From Rhizobium sp. BK251 (lineage in GTDB: Bacteria; Pseudomonadota; Alphaproteobacteria; Rhizobiales; Rhizobiaceae): a DNA stretch of 64,000 bases. Positions 35,901 through 46,586 of this stretch are shown piece by piece. The notes under the pieces were generated by a model. That model made no database searches. It saw only the letters and a program-made list of their open reading frames with translations, and was not told the origin of the DNA. The number at the start of each line of letters is the position of its first letter. The stretch's first letter is position 1. Both the position numbers and the translations under genes were made by a program. Where the stretch lies: the NCBI RefSeq assembly GCF_004345245.1, contig NZ_SLUQ01000001.1, positions 496,001 through 560,000 on the forward strand, given 5' to 3'.

Positions 35901-36364
35901 TCGACATCGTCAACGCTCAGTTCCAGAGGCTGTTCACCCATCTTTTCGGTGGCGGCACGGCCGAGCTGCAACTGATCGAGTCCGACGACCCGCTGGAGGC
36001 GGGCCTCGAAATCCTCGCGCGTCCGCCCGGCAAGAAGCCGCAGACGATGACCCTGCTTTCGGGCGGCGAGCAGGCGCTGACCGCGATGGCCCTGATCTTC
36101 GCGGTGTTCCTCACCAATCCGGCCCCGATCTGCGTCCTGGACGAGGTGGATGCGCCGCTCGACGACCACAATGTCGAGCGCTATTGCAACCTGATGGACG
36201 AGATGGCGGCATCCACCGAAACACGCTTCGTCGTGATCACGCATAACCCGATCACCATGGCACGCATGGATCGCCTCTTTGGCGTCACCATGGCCGAGCA
36301 GGGGGTCTCGCAGCTTGTTTCCGTGGACCTCCAGACCGCCGAACAGCTCCGGGAAACCGCATAA
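32903..36364 (+). CDS. smc: chromosome segregation protein SMC
   Basis: 1153 aa. Walker A GPNGCGKSN at residues 31–39, long Ala/Glu/Arg-rich coiled coils (about 170–490 and 660–1000), a hinge region in between, then the ABC signature LSGGEQALTAMAL and Walker B ICVLDEVDAPLDDHNVERYC near the C-terminus. SMC with ScpA/ScpB condenses and organises the chromosome. Length matches the alphaproteobacterial form. High-scoring open frames on the opposite strand are shadows of the coiled coil. Confidence 0.97.
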   Translation: MKFNKLRVVGFKSFVEPSEFIIERGLTGVVGPNGCGKSNLVEALRWVMGENSYKNMRASGMDDVIFSGSGNRPARNTAEVALYLDNADRTAPAAFNDSDEIQVTRRIEREQGSIYRINGKESRAKDVQLLFADASTGARSPSMVGQGRIGELIQAKPQARRQLLEEAAGISGLHSRRHEAELRLRAAETNLERLDDVTTQLEAQIESLKRQARQANRFKALSADIRAREALLLHIRWVQAKEAEAEAESALNQATVVVAEKAAIQMEAAKAQAIASLKLPELREGEARAAAALQRLQIARTQLEEDMSRILRRRDELSRRLLQLAEDIAREEALVTDNAAILARLDAEEAEIEEALADSGRQAEETGEAFEAAAAKLAESERVFAQLTAERAEAAAGRNQLERTIRDLADRKMRLARQIEEANRELAAIDEKVASLPDPEEKRAVVEAAEAAVDDAETATQEVEAALSDARRLETMSRSPVEQARARLNELETEARTIAKILAGGAASGEFSPVAEDLRVDRGFETALGAALGDDLDSPLNAEAPAYWTGNGDGAADAELPAGAVPLIDHVRAPAELTRSLRQIGIVRTEDAPRLMKLLHPGQRLVTREGAVFRWDGHVAGADAPSAAALRLAQKNRLVELEAEVETARDVLTEAEERLAAATDEIRSREQRLAEARDFARLAARHLAEAREALVAAERASGDLLRRRDVVSEAASQLQAQMEEGAFQEENARIELEDAPDLAVLDLRLRDQQAEVATDRGSLAEVRARHEGLDRENEGRRRRILAIRQERETWRQRAASAEDHIATLRAREEEGREEAAELELAPDEFDDRRRALMTELQKAEEARRQAADMLVEAEAIQRGADQKAATALSELAETREKRGRAEERLVSAREKRQESEGRIREVLNVPPHEALRLAGVPNLQNVPDLREVEREVERLRIERERLGAVNLRAEEEQKELSDKLEALVKERDDIIDAIRKLRGAIQSLNREGRERLIAAFDIVNAQFQRLFTHLFGGGTAELQLIESDDPLEAGLEILARPPGKKPQTMTLLSGGEQALTAMALIFAVFLTNPAPICVLDEVDAPLDDHNVERYCNLMDEMAASTETRFVVITHNPITMARMDRLFGVTMAEQGVSQLVSVDLQTAEQLRETA

Positions 36365-36799
36365 ACGGCCCGAAAACGCTTTTCACCAAAAATGGTCCGC
36401 TGTTTTCGGACAAATCCCCCAATTGGGTGATGTTCTCTCCCAGGCTTCGGCATTAGGCTGAGAATCAGGCTGCATTCGTAATACGTTGGGGAATGGATAG
36501 CGAAGGCCGCCTGGCGTGCTGGGTATAGCTGTTTCCGTACAGGTATTGGCGGCAAGATCTGTTACGGCTAAGGCATGTTCCCACCGCGTATCCGGTCGCT
36601 TGGCCGGATCGAAGGCTTTGCGGGACAATTGTTGCGGTCCCGCAAAGCCTTTTTTTATCTGCATTTTCAGCCCTAAAAAAACGCCGTTTTTACATTGCTG
36701 CGACGATTCATTGTGCATCGCAACATTTTGCCGCATTTGTCGATTTTCATTTCCACACCAATGGATTAAGTTGAATCCCGATCCTGGTGTGGGGGAAAA
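36365..36799. other. long intergenic region between smc and ppdK
   Basis: 435 bases without a supported protein gene. It includes a small hairpin GTCCG-CTGTTTT-CGGAC (36392–36408) and a very strong terminator at 36613–36656, about 250 bases past the smc stop. The remaining 140 bases are AT-rich and presumably hold the ppdK promoter. A terminator so far from smc raises the possibility of a small RNA. Confidence 0.6.
36613..36656 (+). terminator. strong rho-independent terminator
   Basis: Perfect stem GGCTTTGCGGGAC / GTCCCGCAAAGCC with a 10-base loop, followed by seven or more T's. It ends either a smc read-through transcript or an independent small RNA. Confidence 0.92.
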
Positions 36800-39469
<2,670 letters not shown>

Positions 39470-39472
39470 CGA

Positions 39473-39742
39473 TCAGTAGAAGCGGCGGCCGTAATAGGAA
39501 TCGCCGTAGTAGAACGGATAGTTCGACCAGGCCTGCGCTTGGAAAGCACGCGCATCCGCATCGCGGTTGAGCTCTATGTTCTGCAGGCAGCGGGCGAGGC
39601 CGTCAGTCCCCCGCTTGAAGCCGTAGCCCAGGCATTTCGATTCATCGGCCGCGCGTTGCTGCTCGGGAGTAAGTGTCTGGCAGCCGGCAAGGGCCGCGCC
39701 AAGCGCGACAAGCGGAAAAAGACGGTGGATGCGCGTCATCAT
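39473..39742 (-). CDS. small lipoprotein of unknown function
   Basis: 89 aa. Basic start, hydrophobic stretch and lipobox ALAGC (Cys about residue 16). The mature part has LTPEQQRAADESKCLGYGFKRGTDGLARCLQNIELNRDADAR, a motif common to rhizobial small lipoproteins, and ends in a Tyr-rich tail (SNYPFYYGDSYYGRRFY). Function unknown. The frame is open upstream, but conserved sequence begins at the double ATG. Confidence 0.75.
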   Translation of the reverse strand: MMTRIHRLFPLVALGAALAGCQTLTPEQQRAADESKCLGYGFKRGTDGLARCLQNIELNRDADARAFQAQAWSNYPFYYGDSYYGRRFY

Positions 39743-39855
39743 ATTACTCTCGGCCATGAGGCGGAGAAGATTGCATTTTTCCGGATTCGTCAACACACGC
39801 TTGCTCTGCCGGCCCGAGGCGGCCGCCGGCATCCAGCACGATGCTAGGGAGGATG

Positions 39856-40269
39856 CTACATCACGCCCGGTGCGGCCTGCGGCATCTGCCTGATGACGGC
39901 GACGAAGGCGTCGGCGAAACGAACGAGATGGGCCGTGTTGTCGTTGGGCAGCTGGACACGGATCTCGCCGCCATTTTCATCAAGGGCGGCCAGCACGATG
40001 CGTGTCTTGTCCGCATCCTGGGGAACCCGCAGGACGCCGAGCCTGATGCAATCTTCCATCAGTCCCGCCGCAGGCAGGTCGAACAGCAGTTCTCCGCCAG
40101 CTGCTTCCGCCGCCTTGCGTACTGTTTCCCGGAAACCGGGCTCGCCGCCTTCATATCCCTCCAGGGAAAGTTCGAGTTCGAGCATTTCGAGAGGCAGGAA
40201 GGATTCGCTTGCTCCCGAGGCGCCGGCAGATGCGGGCTTTGCCTTGGAGGCGGTGTCCGGTGAAAGCAT
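39856..40269 (-). CDS. hypothetical protein
   Basis: 137 aa. Not recognised. Begins MLSPDTASKAK, chosen because AGGAG is seven bases upstream; the frame runs on upstream without support. It is acidic and predicted soluble, with Ala/Gly-rich N-terminus and alternating strands and helices, and no transmembrane segment. No conserved catalytic motif is visible. Confidence 0.55.
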   Translation of the reverse strand: MLSPDTASKAKPASAGASGASESFLPLEMLELELSLEGYEGGEPGFRETVRKAAEAAGGELLFDLPAAGLMEDCIRLGVLRVPQDADKTRIVLAALDENGGEIRVQLPNDNTAHLVRFADAFVAVIRQMPQAAPGVM

Positions 40270-40670
40270 CGTATATCTCCTGAAGTCCCTTCGGGGCGGA
40301 TAAGACGTCTCATGCGTGGCCATTTTGTGGCATTTAAGCGTAGTCTTATATGCGTGTCTAGAGATAATAGCGTGAAAGCAATGACTTCCCGCAATCGCAC
40401 AAACGGGCTACTCCTTGGGCGAGCGCCATGTTTGACGGTTTCACTTCGTCGCCGACGAATCGATCCTACCCCTTTCGGGCAGGCAAACCCTTCGAAGTGT
40501 TGAGCGGCATACCCGGCTTGATCCGTCGACGTTCACGCCGGTTGCGGTGATCCTGCGCCTGTGACGACGTGAAGTTGGAAGGAACGCCAGCGGCGCAACA
40601 GTCTGGTCCTGCGAAAGCCCGTCGCTGCTTTCAATTTCCATCAATCCTGTTGACAGCGTGAGGACGAACG
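40270..40670. other. intergenic region upstream of the acyltransferase gene
   Basis: About 400 bases, with an AT-rich patch near 40345–40370 suited to a promoter for the minus-strand gene. No gene or clear hairpin found. Confidence 0.45.
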
Positions 40671-41828
40671 ATGGGTCTGGGCTTCCTTCGGCTTTTGTTT
40701 GCCGCTTCAGTCATCTGTGCCCATGGCGGCGGCATACTCGGCTATGACTTCACCACTGCGCGTGCTGCGGTGCAGGGGTTCTTCATGCTGTCCGGGTTCC
40801 TCATGCAACTCGTGTTGACGGAAAAATACGACCCGCGCAGCGAGCTTATGCTTTTCTATTCCAACCGGGCCCTCCGCATCTATCCGATCTATTTCCTGGC
40901 GATGTTCGTTGCCATCGTCGTTGCCGTATTCGTCTATCCGTATTCAATGGGCTTCCTGTACAATCTCCATGAGGTTCTATCCGGGATAAATCCCCTGGAA
41001 TGGATCAGGTTTGTCCTGACATCCCTCTTCATCTTCGGCGAGGATGCTTACGTCTACGAGAGGGTGAGCGCGGCCGGGCTGCAGTTTACGGCGGGCGGTG
41101 TCGGCAATGCCGCTGAGACCTATATTATCGACCCGCCGGCTTGGTCTATTTCCCTGGAACTGACATTCTATCTCCTGGCTCCATTCCTGGCGCGTCTCAC
41201 GACGCGATGGCTGGTGCTCGTGCTGATCTTTTCCTTCGCGCTGCGGGTGGGGGGATGGTCGATCGGGCTGGACTACGATCCCTGGACCTACCGCTTCTTT
41301 CCGTTCGAGATCCTCCTCTTTGGGGCTGGAATGCTCTCCTACCGCTGCGGAGCGTCGATCGTCGCCGCGCTAGGGCCGAGATTTCTCCGGTGGATATTCC
41401 CCATCTCGCTCGCGGGCGGAGTGGCGCTTCATCTCGCCGTGCTCGCCGCGGATCGGGTGCATCTGCCCGAGGAGGTGATCTACCTGGGGTTCTACTGCTT
41501 CCTGTTCGTTGCGCTGCCCGGTCTCTTCTACCGCGCCAAAGGTTCGAAGCTCGACAGTCGGCTCGGATCCTTCTCGTACCCGGTATATCTGCTGCATTGG
41601 CCGGTTCTTCTCATCTACAATGCGTGCTTCGGGGCGGCGCAGAATATCTACGGCGGTACCGTCAGAACAATCATTTGCTGTTTGGTCGTTTTCCTCCTGT
41701 CCTATGCCGTGATCGTGCTGGTCGAAAGGCCGATAGAGAAGATGCGGCACCGCCGCGTGCGTCATTCGTCCCCTGATTCGACAGCTATCGGCGCGACGGG
41801 AATGGTGGTCTCGTCGCCGGTTCCCTGA
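40671..41828 (+). CDS. acyltransferase family 3 (membrane O-acyltransferase)
   Basis: 385 aa with about ten hydrophobic helices. Early LRLLFAASVICAHGGG keeps the catalytic His, and QGFFMLSGFLM, NRALRIYPIYF, WSISLELTFYLLAPF and SYPVYLLHWPVLL are the signature AT3 (PF01757) motifs. These enzymes O-acetylate surface polysaccharides, lipid A or peptidoglycan. No polysaccharide genes are adjacent, so the target is unknown. Confidence 0.92.
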   Translation: MGLGFLRLLFAASVICAHGGGILGYDFTTARAAVQGFFMLSGFLMQLVLTEKYDPRSELMLFYSNRALRIYPIYFLAMFVAIVVAVFVYPYSMGFLYNLHEVLSGINPLEWIRFVLTSLFIFGEDAYVYERVSAAGLQFTAGGVGNAAETYIIDPPAWSISLELTFYLLAPFLARLTTRWLVLVLIFSFALRVGGWSIGLDYDPWTYRFFPFEILLFGAGMLSYRCGASIVAALGPRFLRWIFPISLAGGVALHLAVLAADRVHLPEEVIYLGFYCFLFVALPGLFYRAKGSKLDSRLGSFSYPVYLLHWPVLLIYNACFGAAQNIYGGTVRTIICCLVVFLLSYAVIVLVERPIEKMRHRRVRHSSPDSTAIGATGMVVSSPVP

Positions 41829-42032
41829 GTTTTCCGGGAACCGCAGACCAATCCGGTTATGCCGCAGCAGAACGCAACGAGCCGGACCTGACGGTTGGTT
41901 GCCGGTTGCCTTCCGCATATCGCAGTTGGCGTTGGAAGAACGAGACAACAGTTTCAATTTAGCCGAATCTTGCACTAAACATGGATGAGGGTCCGCGCCG
42001 GGCGGGCTGCTCGTGATCCGGTGAGTGCGCGC

Positions 42033-42941
42033 ATGACAATCCGCTTCGACCGTCCTGTTTCGCTTGCTTCCCGCATTGCGCGCCGGATGGGCGCATTTGC
42101 GCTTGTGCTCTGCCTGGCCGTGCTGCTCGCGCACCGGTTCGGCCCACTGGAGACACCCTATTTCGTGCTCCTGATGATGGCAGCCGGTGTCTTTGCCGCC
42201 CTTGCCGTGGGGTTCGCCGCAATCGGGCTGCGCAGCCTCTGGGTATTCGGCGCGGAGGGCGGAAGGCACGCGCTGAAGGCGATTGTCTATGCCGCGCTGC
42301 CGCTGGTGATCATCGGCTTCGCTCTGGAGCACTACATCACGCGCCCGGCGATCTACGATGTTTCGACCGACACGACCGACGTGCCGGCCTGGCTCAAGGC
42401 GCCTGACGCCAACCAGATATGGCTGCCGCGGAATCCCGACACGAGCGCGCAGGATCGGGAGATGCAGCTCGAGGCCTACCCGGCTCTCACGGGCCGGCGC
42501 TACGAGGGCGCCATCGACCGCGTTCTGCATGCGGTGCGCAAGGTCGCCGCCGAAAACCGCATCACCATCATCGGAACGGAGGGGCTCGAGGGCGCTGAAC
42601 CGGAAGCAGAGGAGCCTGTCACGCCGCAGCCAAGCGAGGGTGCGGTGTCGGATGCTCCGGAAACCGTCCCGGTCCCGTCGCCGCGGCCCTACAACGACGC
42701 CATTGCCGAACTCATTCGCCGCAGCACGAAGGGCGGGCTGCTGCAGGGTGAGACGCGCACACTCGTCCTCGGCCTACACTTCGATATCATGATCAGGCTG
42801 CGGGAGGAGGCGGAAACGACGCTGGTCGATATGCGCGTCGCTTCCCGCTACGGCCAGCACGACCTCGGCTTCAGCGCCATGATCGCGGAGGAATATCTGC
42901 GCGCGCTTGACGCTGAACTGCTGGGGATTGCCGGCGGCTGA
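42033..42941 (+). CDS. DUF1499 family membrane protein
   Basis: 302 aa with three N-terminal hydrophobic helices (about 20–38, 45–65, 80–100), followed by a soluble domain where VSTDTTDVPAWL and a YPALTGRRYEGAID segment fit DUF1499. A Pro/Glu-rich linker follows residue ~190. The ATG at 42033 is used; GTG 42021 or ATG 41985 are alternatives. Function unknown. Confidence 0.72.
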   Translation: MTIRFDRPVSLASRIARRMGAFALVLCLAVLLAHRFGPLETPYFVLLMMAAGVFAALAVGFAAIGLRSLWVFGAEGGRHALKAIVYAALPLVIIGFALEHYITRPAIYDVSTDTTDVPAWLKAPDANQIWLPRNPDTSAQDREMQLEAYPALTGRRYEGAIDRVLHAVRKVAAENRITIIGTEGLEGAEPEAEEPVTPQPSEGAVSDAPETVPVPSPRPYNDAIAELIRRSTKGGLLQGETRTLVLGLHFDIMIRLREEAETTLVDMRVASRYGQHDLGFSAMIAEEYLRALDAELLGIAGG

Positions 42942-42971
42942 CCGGGCGGGGGAAGGCGGCCAGGCGGCCGT

Positions 42972-43883
42972 TCATTTCGGCCTGTATTCCCCCATCAGCC
43001 GCGGAGGCCCGTCCGTTTCGACACGACCTCTTTCGACGAGATCTTCCAGATGCGCCAGCACCGAGAGCGCAGCCGCGCCGTGCAGTCGTGGGTCGGTATC
43101 GCGATAGATCGTCTTGACCATCTCCGGGATCGACCGGTCGCCGGCCCGGATGCGCTCCAGCACGGCCCGCTCGCGCATGCGCCGGTGTGCCTTGAGCCCG
43201 CGCATGAAAGCGGCGGGTTCCTTCACCGGCCCGCCATGGCCGGGGAAGAAGATGCGATCGTCGCGCTGAAGCAGCCGGTCGAGAGAGGTCATGTAATCCA
43301 TCATGGAGCCGTCTGGCGGTGCCACGATCGTCGTCGCCCAGGCCATGACATGGTCTGCGGAAAAGACGATGCCGGTATCGCCGAGCGCGAAGGCCGAATG
43401 ATTGGCGGTGTGGCCGGGCGTGTGAAGAGCCGTGAGTTCCCACCCGTCTCCGGAAACGGCCCCACCGTCGGCAAGGGTGATGTCGGGCATGAAGCCGGTG
43501 TCGGAGCTTTCGGCGAAAGGGTTGATCTCGCCCTGGTAGAGAGGACGCGCCGCACGGTGCGGCCCTTCGCCGACGGTGATCGCGCCCGTTTCCCGTTTCA
43601 GCCGCGCGGCAAGGGGGGAGTGGTCGCGATGCGTATGGCTGACGGCGATATGCGTGACCTCGCGGCCCTGGAGGGCTGCCATCAGCGCCGCGAAATGCTG
43701 CTCGTCCTCCGGCCCCGGATCGATGACCGCGACCGAGGAGCCGCCGACGATATAGGTGTTCGTGCCGTGGAAGGTGAATGGACCGGGATTGTTTACGGTG
43801 ATGCGCTGAACCCCTTCGGCGACAGGCACCGCCTGCCCATAGGCAGGCTCGAAGGAAAGGTCGAAATCGGGACTTCTTTTCAT
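42972..43883 (-). CDS. metallo-beta-lactamase-fold hydrolase (LACTB2-like)
   Basis: About 303 aa starting MKRSPDFDLSFEP. The di-metal motif SHTHRDHSPLA (HxHxDH), HTPGHTANH, SADHVM and FPGHGGP are all present, followed by a C-terminal winged-helix part (RRMRERAVLERIR…). This resembles eukaryotic LACTB2-type hydrolases and rhizobial relatives. An RNA or thioester substrate is possible; it is not an antibiotic lactamase by inference. Confidence 0.88.
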   Translation of the reverse strand: MKRSPDFDLSFEPAYGQAVPVAEGVQRITVNNPGPFTFHGTNTYIVGGSSVAVIDPGPEDEQHFAALMAALQGREVTHIAVSHTHRDHSPLAARLKRETGAITVGEGPHRAARPLYQGEINPFAESSDTGFMPDITLADGGAVSGDGWELTALHTPGHTANHSAFALGDTGIVFSADHVMAWATTIVAPPDGSMMDYMTSLDRLLQRDDRIFFPGHGGPVKEPAAFMRGLKAHRRMRERAVLERIRAGDRSIPEMVKTIYRDTDPRLHGAAALSVLAHLEDLVERGRVETDGPPRLMGEYRPK

Positions 43884-44080
43884 GGAGGTGATGGTTGCCT
43901 CGTAATGCTTATCTGCTTGCGATGACACACGGCCGAACGCTTGCATGCCGCAATGCCTATCATGTCATCGCCGAATGCACACAGAAATCTACGGCTCTGC
44001 CTATTTAGTGATTGTGGGCGGGTGCGAGCTTTGCTAATCAGGCGGCGGTTTGCGAAGCGGATCGCCGCTTCCCGCGCTGG

Positions 44081-44155
44081 TGGGGCGTAGCCAAGCGGTA
44101 AGGCAGCGGTTTTTGGTACCGCCATCCCCTGGTTCGAATCCAGGCGCCCCAGCCA
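44081..44155 (+). tRNA. tRNA-Gln (anticodon TTG), CCA encoded
   Basis: 75 bases fold into a cloverleaf: acceptor TGGGGCG / CGCCCCA, anticodon stem GCGGT / ACCGC with loop TTTTGGT (anticodon TTG), T-loop GGTTCGAATCC, and genomic CCA at the end. Confidence 0.96.
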
Positions 44156-44266
44156 AGTCTCTGTTCGCGCATTCTTCTGAGCATTCGCCACTGAAGTTGA
44201 ACAAAACGCGCCTGAGCGGCACTTTGCCGGGATTGCGTTTGAAGTAACGGTGGAGCGTCAGGACTA

Positions 44267-44860
44267 TCAGCGAGGCTTTTCAAGCTGCCACTTGAGATTG
44301 GAGCGGACCGCGGGCCACTCAGAGGGAATAATGCTGTAAACGCAGGTATCGCGAAGGGTGCCGTCGGGCATACGCATATGCTGGCGTAACACACCGTCGA
44401 GCTTCGCTCCGAGGCGTTCGATGGCGCGACGACTTTGATGGTTCATAAAATGGGTCCGGAACTCGACAGCCAGGCAACCGAGGCTATCGAACGCATGCGA
44501 TAGCAAAAGCAGCTTTGCTTCCGTGTTTAAGGGAGTTCTCTGAGAGCTATTGGCATACCAGGTGCCTCCTATTTCGAGCCGGGGGCCTGCAAGGTCAATA
44601 TTCAGGTATGTTGTCATCCCCGCGACACGCTCACTGCGCTTGTCGAACACGGTAAAGGGTAACAAGACCCCTGAAGCTCGTCGCTCGAGACAGCGGTCTA
44701 TATGCGCTGCCATGGCATCAGGTGCTGGAACGCTCGTGTACCACAATTGCCACAGGTTGCCGTCCCTTGCAGCTTCAACAAGCCCATCATGATGCTCATG
44801 CGCCAAGGGAACCAGATCAACGTGCTGACCCGATAGAGTAATTGCTTCCAAAGCGGTCAC
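44267..44860 (-). CDS. GNAT acetyltransferase (RimJ/RimL-like)
   Basis: 197 aa. GGTWYANSSQRTPLNTEAKLLLLSHAFD and LGCLAVEFRTHFMNHQSRRAIERLGAKLDG are RimJ/RimL-type GNAT signatures, although the central WYANSSQRTPLN segment is unusual. It probably acetylates a small molecule or protein amine. It is the first gene after tRNA-Gln. Confidence 0.85.
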   Translation of the reverse strand: MTALEAITLSGQHVDLVPLAHEHHDGLVEAARDGNLWQLWYTSVPAPDAMAAHIDRCLERRASGVLLPFTVFDKRSERVAGMTTYLNIDLAGPRLEIGGTWYANSSQRTPLNTEAKLLLLSHAFDSLGCLAVEFRTHFMNHQSRRAIERLGAKLDGVLRQHMRMPDGTLRDTCVYSIIPSEWPAVRSNLKWQLEKPR

Positions 44861-44939
44861 TGGACGGTCCTCCTTTCCCGTATCATCGCAGCACGTTCGC
44901 TGAGAGGCGGCCGAGCGGTATCGATGCCGCCGGCGATGT

Positions 44940-45791
44940 CTAGCGCGCGCCGCAGCATTCCCTGAATTTCTTGCCTGAACCGCAGGCGCATAGATCGCTA
45001 CTGCGGCGCTGCAGCCGGCCGATCAGGGGAAGCCTGACAACGGCAGGCAGGAACGTGGCGGCAAAGGCCGTCAGCTTGGCCGAGATGCCCGGCACGACAA
45101 GACGGCGACCGGACTTGAACCCGCGCCACGCGTGCTCGGCCACATATTCGGCATCCACCTTCGGCAAGACCTTGAAGAGCCGCGCCTGACCCGCGCCCGA
45201 TGTTTCGAGGAACTCTGTCGACACCGGTCCGGGAGCAACGCAGGTAACGGTCACACCCGTGTGGCGCAGTTCCTGATGCAGCGCTTCCGAAAAGGAGCGA
45301 ACGAAGCCCTTGCTCGCGTAATACAACGCCATGTTGGGTCCGGCCGTGAAGCCGGCGATGGAGCTGAGATTGAGCACGCCACCACTGCGACGCGCCACCA
45401 TGCCCGGCAGGAAGCGGAGGGTCATTTCGCTGAGGGCGCGTATGTTGACATCGATCATGCCAAGCTGATCGCCGAGAGGAAGCGTCGTCGCGGCTCCGCG
45501 CAGCCCATATCCGGCGCTGTTGACCAAGACGTCGCAGACCAGATCGTTGGCAGAGAGGAACTCTTGCAGGCTGCTCGACGCGTCCTCGGCGAGGAGATCC
45601 AGTGCCAGGGTGAACGCCTCGCCACCTGCACTCCGCACATCCATGGCCGCTGCTGCCAGCCCCTCGGTCGAACGCGCGACCAGAACGACGGCGCCGCGCT
45701 CCCGCGCCGCGACCTTGGCAATCGACCGCCCGATGCCACGCGACGCACCCACCACTACAACGGCCGGCCGCAACTGCTTGAGTTGATTCAT
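44940..45791 (-). CDS. short-chain dehydrogenase with C-terminal SEC-C zinc motif
   Basis: 283 aa. The SDR core has the nucleotide-binding VVGASRGIG (residues 13–21), the NSAG motif, catalytic Ser in NLSSIAG, YYASKG for the Tyr-Lys pair, and PGPVSTEF. It is followed by a SEC-C motif CACGSGKKFRECC at the very C-terminus (C268, C270, C279, C280), a zinc knuckle better known from SecA. SDR–SEC-C fusions are uncommon. It overlaps the acyltransferase gene by 4 bases. Confidence 0.88.
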   Translation of the reverse strand: MNQLKQLRPAVVVVGASRGIGRSIAKVAARERGAVVLVARSTEGLAAAAMDVRSAGGEAFTLALDLLAEDASSSLQEFLSANDLVCDVLVNSAGYGLRGAATTLPLGDQLGMIDVNIRALSEMTLRFLPGMVARRSGGVLNLSSIAGFTAGPNMALYYASKGFVRSFSEALHQELRHTGVTVTCVAPGPVSTEFLETSGAGQARLFKVLPKVDAEYVAEHAWRGFKSGRRLVVPGISAKLTAFAATFLPAVVRLPLIGRLQRRSSDLCACGSGKKFRECCGAR

Positions 45792-46576
45792 GTCGCCATT
45801 CCTGACGCCGCCTTGCCGATAGTGGCCTCGCCCTGGTCGCGGCTGCGCAGTTCGTCAGCGATTTCACCGTTCAGGATGCGCTCGAACTGGACGAGCGCGC
45901 GCGCCACGTTGGCCCCGTCCATGACCCTGTGGTCATAGTGGATGCGGACAGTCACGGTCCCGTCCTCGGCGATCGGCCCGTAATTGAAGATCGTCGTCAG
46001 GGGCGTGAGGGGGTTCAGCGATTCGGCCCCGAGACCCGAATAGACCGACAACTGGAAGGTGCCAAAGCGGCGGGCGCGCTGCCGCGGAAGATTGAGGCCA
46101 AGCCACATCAGCAGCCACCTGAGCGGCCCGGGCGCCTTGGCGAACTTCAATGCCCGCCGAAATTCCTTTATCTCGAGGACCGGGCTTGACCGGGCCGTAA
46201 GGATCAAGGCCTCCAGCTCCTGGATGGGCCGGTGTTCGGGATCCTTGATGGTGCTCAGCAAGACGATCCGCTCGCCCTCGTGCTCGCGCTCATGCGCGAC
46301 CGAGGCGACGCTCAGCGGGTATTCGTAGAGCTGCGGCCGAGGCAGCTTGACATAGGCGCGCCGTAGCTCCGGCACCTCCTGCGAAAGAAGCGCGTATCCC
46401 TTCAGGAACAATACGGTCCAGGACGGCTTGCGCAGCCACGTCGTTCTGGCCTGCTGAAGCGGGCCGAGGTTCATCTGCCGCTGCACGGTGACGCGAGGCA
46501 CGCGGATGGAGAACCTCATCAGGTCCCCTACAAGGCGCCGTGACGCCGAAAGCTTGAGGGCGCGGCCTCGCATCAT
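45788..46576 (-). CDS. stand-alone 2-oxoacid dehydrogenase acyltransferase (E2)-type protein
   Basis: 262 aa. The C-terminal segment NYGPIAEDGTVTVRIHYDHRVMDGANVARAL contains the HxxxDG catalytic site (H216, D220, G221) of E2/chloramphenicol-acetyltransferase-fold enzymes. There is no lipoyl domain and no E1 or E3 gene nearby, so it is not part of a classical dehydrogenase complex. It probably transfers an acyl group from CoA, or is a binding relic. It overlaps the SDR gene by 4 bases. Confidence 0.8.
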   Translation of the reverse strand: MMRGRALKLSASRRLVGDLMRFSIRVPRVTVQRQMNLGPLQQARTTWLRKPSWTVLFLKGYALLSQEVPELRRAYVKLPRPQLYEYPLSVASVAHEREHEGERIVLLSTIKDPEHRPIQELEALILTARSSPVLEIKEFRRALKFAKAPGPLRWLLMWLGLNLPRQRARRFGTFQLSVYSGLGAESLNPLTPLTTIFNYGPIAEDGTVTVRIHYDHRVMDGANVARALVQFERILNGEIADELRSRDQGEATIGKAASGMAT

Positions 46577-46586
46577 GCCACCTCTA

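Noticed and set aside
33854..36244. Long minus-strand open frame (796 aa) opposite smc
   Set aside because: Antisense of the SMC coiled coil; no conserved motif.
36392..36408. GTCCG-CTGTTTT-CGGAC hairpin as the smc terminator
   Set aside because: The stem has only five pairs and no T-run; the strong terminator at 36613 is a better candidate.
44081..44155. tRNA-Gln as an attachment site of an integrated element
   Set aside because: No integrase gene and no repeated copy of the tRNA 3' end were seen by eye.
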